The position numbers were made by a program, and so were the translations under genes. A stretch of 8,430 nt of DNA from Rickettsia typhi (GTDB lineage Bacteria > Pseudomonadota > Alphaproteobacteria > Rickettsiales > UBA1997): contig CAMDGT010000039.1 in NCBI GenBank assembly GCA_945898025.1, positions 1 to 8,430 on the forward strand. Direction: 5' to 3'. Each line of letters opens with the position of its first letter. Positions within the stretch are counted from its first letter, which is position 1. This document shows, piece after piece, positions 4,546 through 8,430 of this stretch. The notes under the pieces were generated by a model. The model made no database searches and had not been told where the DNA came from. It saw only the letters and a program-made list of their open reading frames with translations.

Positions 4546-6357
4546 CTATATTTCAAAGCTCAATCTATAATAAACGGCATATTTATTGTTATTATTTTCT
4601 AATTTAGATGCTGTTAAAGTTTTTGCAAAACTCAATTGACTATTAAACTGTAATTTATCAAATTTTTTAACAATAATTTTTGGCTTAGAATTCAATGTTA
4701 AGCCAATGCTACTAAGCCTTCCAGATCGATAATCAATATTTCTTATCGCCCCATAATCGTAAAATATTCCTAATTCAAGATTTTTATAAAATTCTTCATT
4801 TTTTAAATCACTCAGATTAATTGTTAAATCATTTCTAAGAACATAGCCAACATCCCCGCTAATTGATGAATTGTTAAAACCTCTCACTGAAGAAACTCCA
4901 CCTATGAAGATTTTATCGGCACCAGCTATTTTTCTTTTTACAAATTGACCATTAAATGCCAAATTATAATTTAACTTCAAATCGCTATTTAAGATGGAAT
5001 CTTTGTTTGCTAGGCTTGATAAGATTTTACTAAAGTTAATTTTTTGTTGATAATCGCTATATATTTCAAATAAATCAAAATCTTTATGCTTTTTGTTTAA
5101 ATTATAATATTTATTATCTCCTGTAGCCTCAATGCCACTAAATGATCTTATAAATGTTGGCTTGATAAACAATTCACCTTCTTTAAATTTTATAATTTGC
5201 GATAAGCCAAGCGATATAAAACTTGAATTAAAGCTATTATTTTGATTGATTTGATGATTTGTTTTGTTGTTGATTTCTCTTAATCTAATTGAGCTTCTTA
5301 ACATCAGGCGATAATCATTTTTATTAAATAAATTATTTCTCAGTGAGATTTTATGACTAACAACAGAGCCATTTTCTAGCCCTTTATTGTTTTGATATTG
5401 ATATTCTTGCTTTTGAAAAGAGTATCCTAATTGATAATTATCAATTGGAACAGTAAAATTAACTGCCGAAACCAGATTATATTTATCTTTAATAGAAAAA
5501 TTGCTTATATAGGGCAAGAATTTTGATTGAAATAAAGCGGTTTGATTAATTGTAGAATTAAAATTAAAACTATCGTTAATTTTAAATAAATTATTAACCC
5601 TTAGACCTGCATTTATTCTGTTTTTATCAAAAATTAAATTACCAAAATTATCATAATTTAATGAAATTTTAGGATAATTGTTGGTATGATTCTTAACGAC
5701 AACAATTGAATGATCATCGTCACTGCCAACAACAACTTCATAACTCGCTTTATTAGAAGGCAGAGAATTAAAGTTTTTTATTCCCATTTCAATTTGTTGC
5801 AAATTAAACTCGCTATCCTTTTTTAAATAACCAAAAGCAAGTGCCAATTTAATCTTTGCTGTATCGCTATTATCAACAATGTTGTTGGTAATTAATTTTA
5901 TTGACTCTATATAATGTTTATTGGTTTCTATTATTAAAATTTTCTTTTCTAATAATAGAAAATTAAATTTAGGATAAGATTTAGTTAAGCCTTTATTATT
6001 AAGCTCTCTTTGAATATATGATTTTAATAATTGAGCATCAAATTTAGTAAAACAATCTTTAGTAAATTTTTTATTAATCTCTAATTTTTGATTATTGGTA
6101 ATTATTGCAATATTATCAAATTTTATTTGATTGATAATATTACATTTTTTTTTAGCAAGAAAATCTTCTTCTTTTAACGGCAGAGCTTTGTCTTTGATTT
6201 TTTTTTCAACATCTTCTAAAAATTCTCTATCAACCTCCAGCTTATCATCTAATTGCTTTTGATTTTGAATAATTTGATTAGAATCTTCTGCTCTTAAATT
6301 GAGAGATAAAAATAAGAAAGCAATAAATAAAAGGAGAGTTAAAAAATTTTTTGCCAT
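4546..6357 (-). CDS. TpsB-family (ShlB/FhaC/HecB-like) outer-membrane transporter of two-partner secretion
   Basis: A 603-residue outer-membrane protein that by family would export a large TpsA partner (hemolysin, adhesin or contact-dependent toxin) across the outer membrane. A signal peptide covers 1-23 (LNLRA/EDS). A polar segment predicted helical (about 27-56) corresponds to the plug helix and linker of FhaC-type proteins. POTRA 1 (about 72-146) holds Cys72 and Cys102, the expected disulfide pair. POTRA 2 (about 147-224) includes FNLQQIEMGIKNFNSLPS (184-201), very close to the TpsB consensus L-x-x-I-E-x-G-x-x-x-x-N-x-L-P-S. The beta-barrel (about 230-603) includes VRGF (491-494), the conserved loop-6 motif, and FYDYG (532-536). 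It differs from BamA and TamA in having two POTRA domains. The protein ends in Ile rather than the usual terminal Phe. No TpsA gene is in the window. It lies 102 bases downstream of ftsH on the same strand; no clear promoter or Shine-Dalgarno is seen. Confidence 0.87.
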   Translation of the reverse strand: MAKNFLTLLLFIAFLFLSLNLRAEDSNQIIQNQKQLDDKLEVDREFLEDVEKKIKDKALPLKEEDFLAKKKCNIINQIKFDNIAIITNNQKLEINKKFTKDCFTKFDAQLLKSYIQRELNNKGLTKSYPKFNFLLLEKKILIIETNKHYIESIKLITNNIVDNSDTAKIKLALAFGYLKKDSEFNLQQIEMGIKNFNSLPSNKASYEVVVGSDDDHSIVVVKNHTNNYPKISLNYDNFGNLIFDKNRINAGLRVNNLFKINDSFNFNSTINQTALFQSKFLPYISNFSIKDKYNLVSAVNFTVPIDNYQLGYSFQKQEYQYQNNKGLENGSVVSHKISLRNNLFNKNDYRLMLRSSIRLREINNKTNHQINQNNSFNSSFISLGLSQIIKFKEGELFIKPTFIRSFSGIEATGDNKYYNLNKKHKDFDLFEIYSDYQQKINFSKILSSLANKDSILNSDLKLNYNLAFNGQFVKRKIAGADKIFIGGVSSVRGFNNSSISGDVGYVLRNDLTINLSDLKNEEFYKNLELGIFYDYGAIRNIDYRSGRLSSIGLTLNSKPKIIVKKFDKLQFNSQLSFAKTLTASKLENNNNKYAVYYRLSFEI

Positions 6358-6385
6358 TATTTTAAATTAATAATATTATTTTTTT

Positions 6386-6404
6386 AAGCATAAACTAAAG
6401 CATA
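6386..6404. repeat. AAGCATA direct repeat, 12-base period, upstream of the TpsB gene
   Basis: AAGCATA occurs at 6386-6392 and 6398-6404, in the 102-base spacer between the ftsH stop and the TpsB start. The rest of that spacer is A/T-only sequence with no terminator hairpin after ftsH. The repeat may be a regulatory site for the transporter gene or chance; it is recorded because it is the only patterned element in this spacer. Confidence 0.2.
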
Positions 6405-6459
6405 CTCAATAAATAACATTAAAAATTAAAATAAGATTATCAATCAATTAAGTATAATT

Positions 6460-8325
6460 CTAATCAATTTTATCATTATTAATGGCACTTATCACCGATT
6501 GATTATTTGTTGGCACTTCTAATATTTGACTTGGAGCTTTTCTAATTTCAATACCTGCGATTAAATCTTTGATTTCATCGCCACTAAGAGTTTCGTATTC
6601 AAGTAAAGCTTTGGCAAGAGTTTCAATATCAACTCTTTTTTCATTGATAATTTTTTTTGCTTTACTAAGGGCTTCATCGACTATTCTTTTAATTTCATCA
6701 TCAATAATTTGCATAGTATTATCAGAAAATTTTTGAGAAGTTACTCCGTATTTTGATTCTGCATCTTGAGTATAATCAATAGAGCCAAGCTTATCACTTA
6801 AACCCCATCTAGTAACCATGCTTCTTGCCATTTGAGTAGCTTGCTCAATGTCAGAAGATGCCCCTGTAGTAACTTTATCGTAACCAAATATTATTTCTTC
6901 AGATGCTCTACCGCCCATTGCTACCACTAAATCGTCAAGTAATTTTGCCCTAGTGACTGAGAATCTATCTTTTTCTGGAAGCCTCATCACCAAACCAAGA
7001 GCTCTGCCTCTAGGAATTATTGTTGCTTTGTGTATTGGGTCAGAATTAGGAGAATTAATTGCGGTAATAGCATGACCAGCCTCATGATATGCAGTAAGCT
7101 CTTTTTCTTCTTTTTGCATTATCATACTTCTTCGCTCTGGCCCCATCATTATTTTATCTTTAGCATCTTCGAGATTTTGCATTGACACCAACTTTCCGCC
7201 AGTTCTTGCCGCCATCAAAGCACCTTCATTAATTAAATTAGCAAGATCTGCCCCTGCAAAACCTGGGGTTCCCTTGGCAAGAGTTCTAATATTTACATCG
7301 GAATCAGTAATAATTTTTTTAATATGAACTGCTATAATTTGCTCTCTACCAGAAATATCAGGATTAGGAACATTAATTTGACGATCAAACCTACCCGGTC
7401 TTAGCAATGCTCTATCTAAAACATCTGGCCTATTAGTAGCAGCAATAACAATAACTCCTTCATTATCGGAAAAACCATCCATTTCAACTAATAATTGATT
7501 TAAGGTTTGTTCTCTTTCATCGTTCCCGCCACCAACACCGCTACCACGATGCCTACCAACTGCATCAATTTCATCAATAAATAAAATGCAGGGAGCAGAT
7601 TTTTTTGCTTGCTCAAACATATCGCGGACTCTACTTGCACCAATACCAACAAACATTTCAACAAAATCAGAACCAGAGATTGAAAAAAATGGCACACTTG
7701 CCTCACCAGCAATTGCTCTCGCAAGCAATGTTTTACCAGTTCCTGGGGCGCCTATTAATATACAGCCTCTAGGAATTTTTGCTCCTAATTCAGTATATTT
7801 TTTTGGTTCTTTTAAAAAATCAACGATTTCCGAGAGCTCTTGCTTTGCTTCATCGATTCCAGCAACATCAGCAAAAGTCACTTTATGCTTATTTTCTTGC
7901 AATAGCTTGGCTCTTGATTTGCCAAAACCCAAGGCCTTGTTGCTATTTGCCGACAAGCCCTTAGCAAACATTACCCAAAGCACAACCATGATAATCAATG
8001 GCAACCAACCTAAAAGACCGCCAATTATTTTTTCTGATTTACTAACTAGAGGCTGAACTTCGATTACTATTTGATTTTCTTGTAATTTATCGATTAAGTC
8101 TGGATAATTAGGAAGATTGGTAAAAAATTCACTACCATCTTTTAATTTACCAATTAATTCCGAACCCTTTATTTCAACACTTCCAACTTCTTTTGTTTCA
8201 ACTTTGGTTATGAATTCACTAAATGTAATTTTTTTACCTTTTCCTTCTTGATTAAAAACAGCAAGAAGAAGCATTGGAAGTAAAATTGCTGCCCATATAA
8301 GAAGATTTTTACGATTATTTTTCAT
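6460..8325 (-). CDS. ftsH: ATP-dependent zinc metalloprotease FtsH
   Basis: Inner-membrane AAA+ protease of 621 residues, close to the usual 610-650, which degrades misassembled membrane proteins and short-lived regulators such as sigma-32 and LpxC in E. coli. In order: membrane helix 1 (about 8-24), a periplasmic domain (about 25-98), helix 2 (about 103-122) and the AAA module. The module has Walker A GAPGTGKT (192-199), the pore loop FVG (225-227), Walker B ILFIDE (247-252), and the second region of homology with [20 protein letters not shown] (296-315), which includes the arginine fingers Arg309 and Arg312. The protease domain carries HEAGH (414-418), with zinc-binding His414 and His418 and catalytic Glu415, and the third zinc ligand Asp492 in [12 protein letters not shown]. 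All catalytic residues are present. The start at 8325 gives the standard short cytoplasmic N-terminus before helix 1; a weak GAG lies 9 bases upstream. A sigma-32-like promoter precedes it. Confidence 0.98.
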   Translation of the reverse strand: MKNNRKNLLIWAAILLPMLLLAVFNQEGKGKKITFSEFITKVETKEVGSVEIKGSELIGKLKDGSEFFTNLPNYPDLIDKLQENQIVIEVQPLVSKSEKIIGGLLGWLPLIIMVVLWVMFAKGLSANSNKALGFGKSRAKLLQENKHKVTFADVAGIDEAKQELSEIVDFLKEPKKYTELGAKIPRGCILIGAPGTGKTLLARAIAGEASVPFFSISGSDFVEMFVGIGASRVRDMFEQAKKSAPCILFIDEIDAVGRHRGSGVGGGNDEREQTLNQLLVEMDGFSDNEGVIVIAATNRPDVLDRALLRPGRFDRQINVPNPDISGREQIIAVHIKKIITDSDVNIRTLAKGTPGFAGADLANLINEGALMAARTGGKLVSMQNLEDAKDKIMMGPERRSMIMQKEEKELTAYHEAGHAITAINSPNSDPIHKATIIPRGRALGLVMRLPEKDRFSVTRAKLLDDLVVAMGGRASEEIIFGYDKVTTGASSDIEQATQMARSMVTRWGLSDKLGSIDYTQDAESKYGVTSQKFSDNTMQIIDDEIKRIVDEALSKAKKIINEKRVDIETLAKALLEYETLSGDEIKDLIAGIEIRKAPSQILEVPTNNQSVISAINNDKID

Positions 8326-8357
8326 TTTTTAAAACTCAATTTTTAATAGTTTTTAAG

Positions 8358-8386
8358 ATATAAGTATAATATTATTTCTTTTCAAG
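8358..8386 (-). promoter_or_regulatory. Candidate RpoH (sigma-32) heat-shock promoter of ftsH
   Basis: On the minus strand CTTGAAA (8386-8380) is followed by CTTATAT (8364-8358), with 18 bases between CTTG and CTTATAT. This agrees with the alphaproteobacterial RpoH consensus CTTG-N17/18-CYTATNT at all ten defined positions. Transcription would start near 8350, giving a leader of about 25 bases before the ftsH ATG at 8325. ftsH is a known heat-shock gene in other Proteobacteria and its product degrades RpoH, so the site fits the expected feedback loop. The sequence was matched by eye only. Confidence 0.65.
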
Positions 8387-8430
8387 AACTAAATTTAAAA
8401 TATTTAGATAGATATACTTATTGATTAAAC

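Noticed and set aside
4546..6357. BamA or TamA identity for the barrel protein
   Set aside because: Only two POTRA domains, the TpsB-type Asn-x-Leu-Pro-Ser motif in the second one, the Cys pair and the length near 600 all fit TpsB better.
7586..8056. 156-codon open frame antisense to ftsH
   Set aside because: It lies wholly over conserved AAA and membrane regions of ftsH and shows no domain, signal or start context of its own.

Overview
The window reads as a stretch of chromosome from an A+T-rich alphaproteobacterium, most likely a host-associated Rickettsiales-type lineage. The reasons are the strong A/T bias (by eye about 70% A+T), the alphaproteobacterial style of ribosomal protein L28, a VirB2 pilin of the Rickettsiales form (signal peptide, then the two-helix pilin core), and a heat-shock promoter of the alphaproteobacterial RpoH type in front of ftsH. 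A CcoS protein implies a cbb3-type oxidase elsewhere in the genome. Within Rickettsiales this oxidase is known from Midichloria-like bacteria and is not typical of Rickettsia itself, so a Midichloriaceae-like source is a reasonable guess, but it is inference.

Layout. A C4-dicarboxylate transporter (dctA, + strand) is cut by the left edge and ends at 1121. Five bases later begins the 3' end of a leftward gene run. In transcription order it is virB2 (3125-2694), rpmB (2675-2337), a secreted cyclophilin (2259-1660), a HIT-family protein (1651-1301) and the small ccoS (1294-1127). The gaps are 18, 77, 8 and 6 bases. A 165-base spacer with a perfect A/T-only inverted repeat separates virB2 from the divergent coaBC (3291-4490, + strand). 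coaBC converges on a leftward outer-membrane transporter of the two-partner-secretion TpsB/ShlB family (6357-4546). Upstream of that, on the same strand, lies ftsH (8325-6460), with a convincing sigma-32-type promoter at 8358-8386.

How the genes fit together. Several gene products act at the cell envelope: DctA and FtsH in the inner membrane, the cyclophilin in the periplasm, TpsB in the outer membrane, and VirB2 as the surface pilin of a type IV secretion system. CcoS helps assemble a respiratory oxidase in the inner membrane. CoaBC makes 4'-phosphopantetheine for coenzyme A, and L28 belongs to the ribosome. The mix of housekeeping and secretion genes is typical of reduced genomes where operons have been rearranged, and there is no sign of a mobile element. 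No rRNA, tRNA, CRISPR array or insertion sequence was seen. No spacer exceeds 300 bases.

I did not find a clearly new multi-gene system. The most notable points are the hexanucleotide minisatellite in the exposed part of virB2, the virB2-rpmB linkage, a TpsB transporter with no TpsA partner in view, the small ccoS away from its usual neighbours, and the heat-shock promoter of ftsH.
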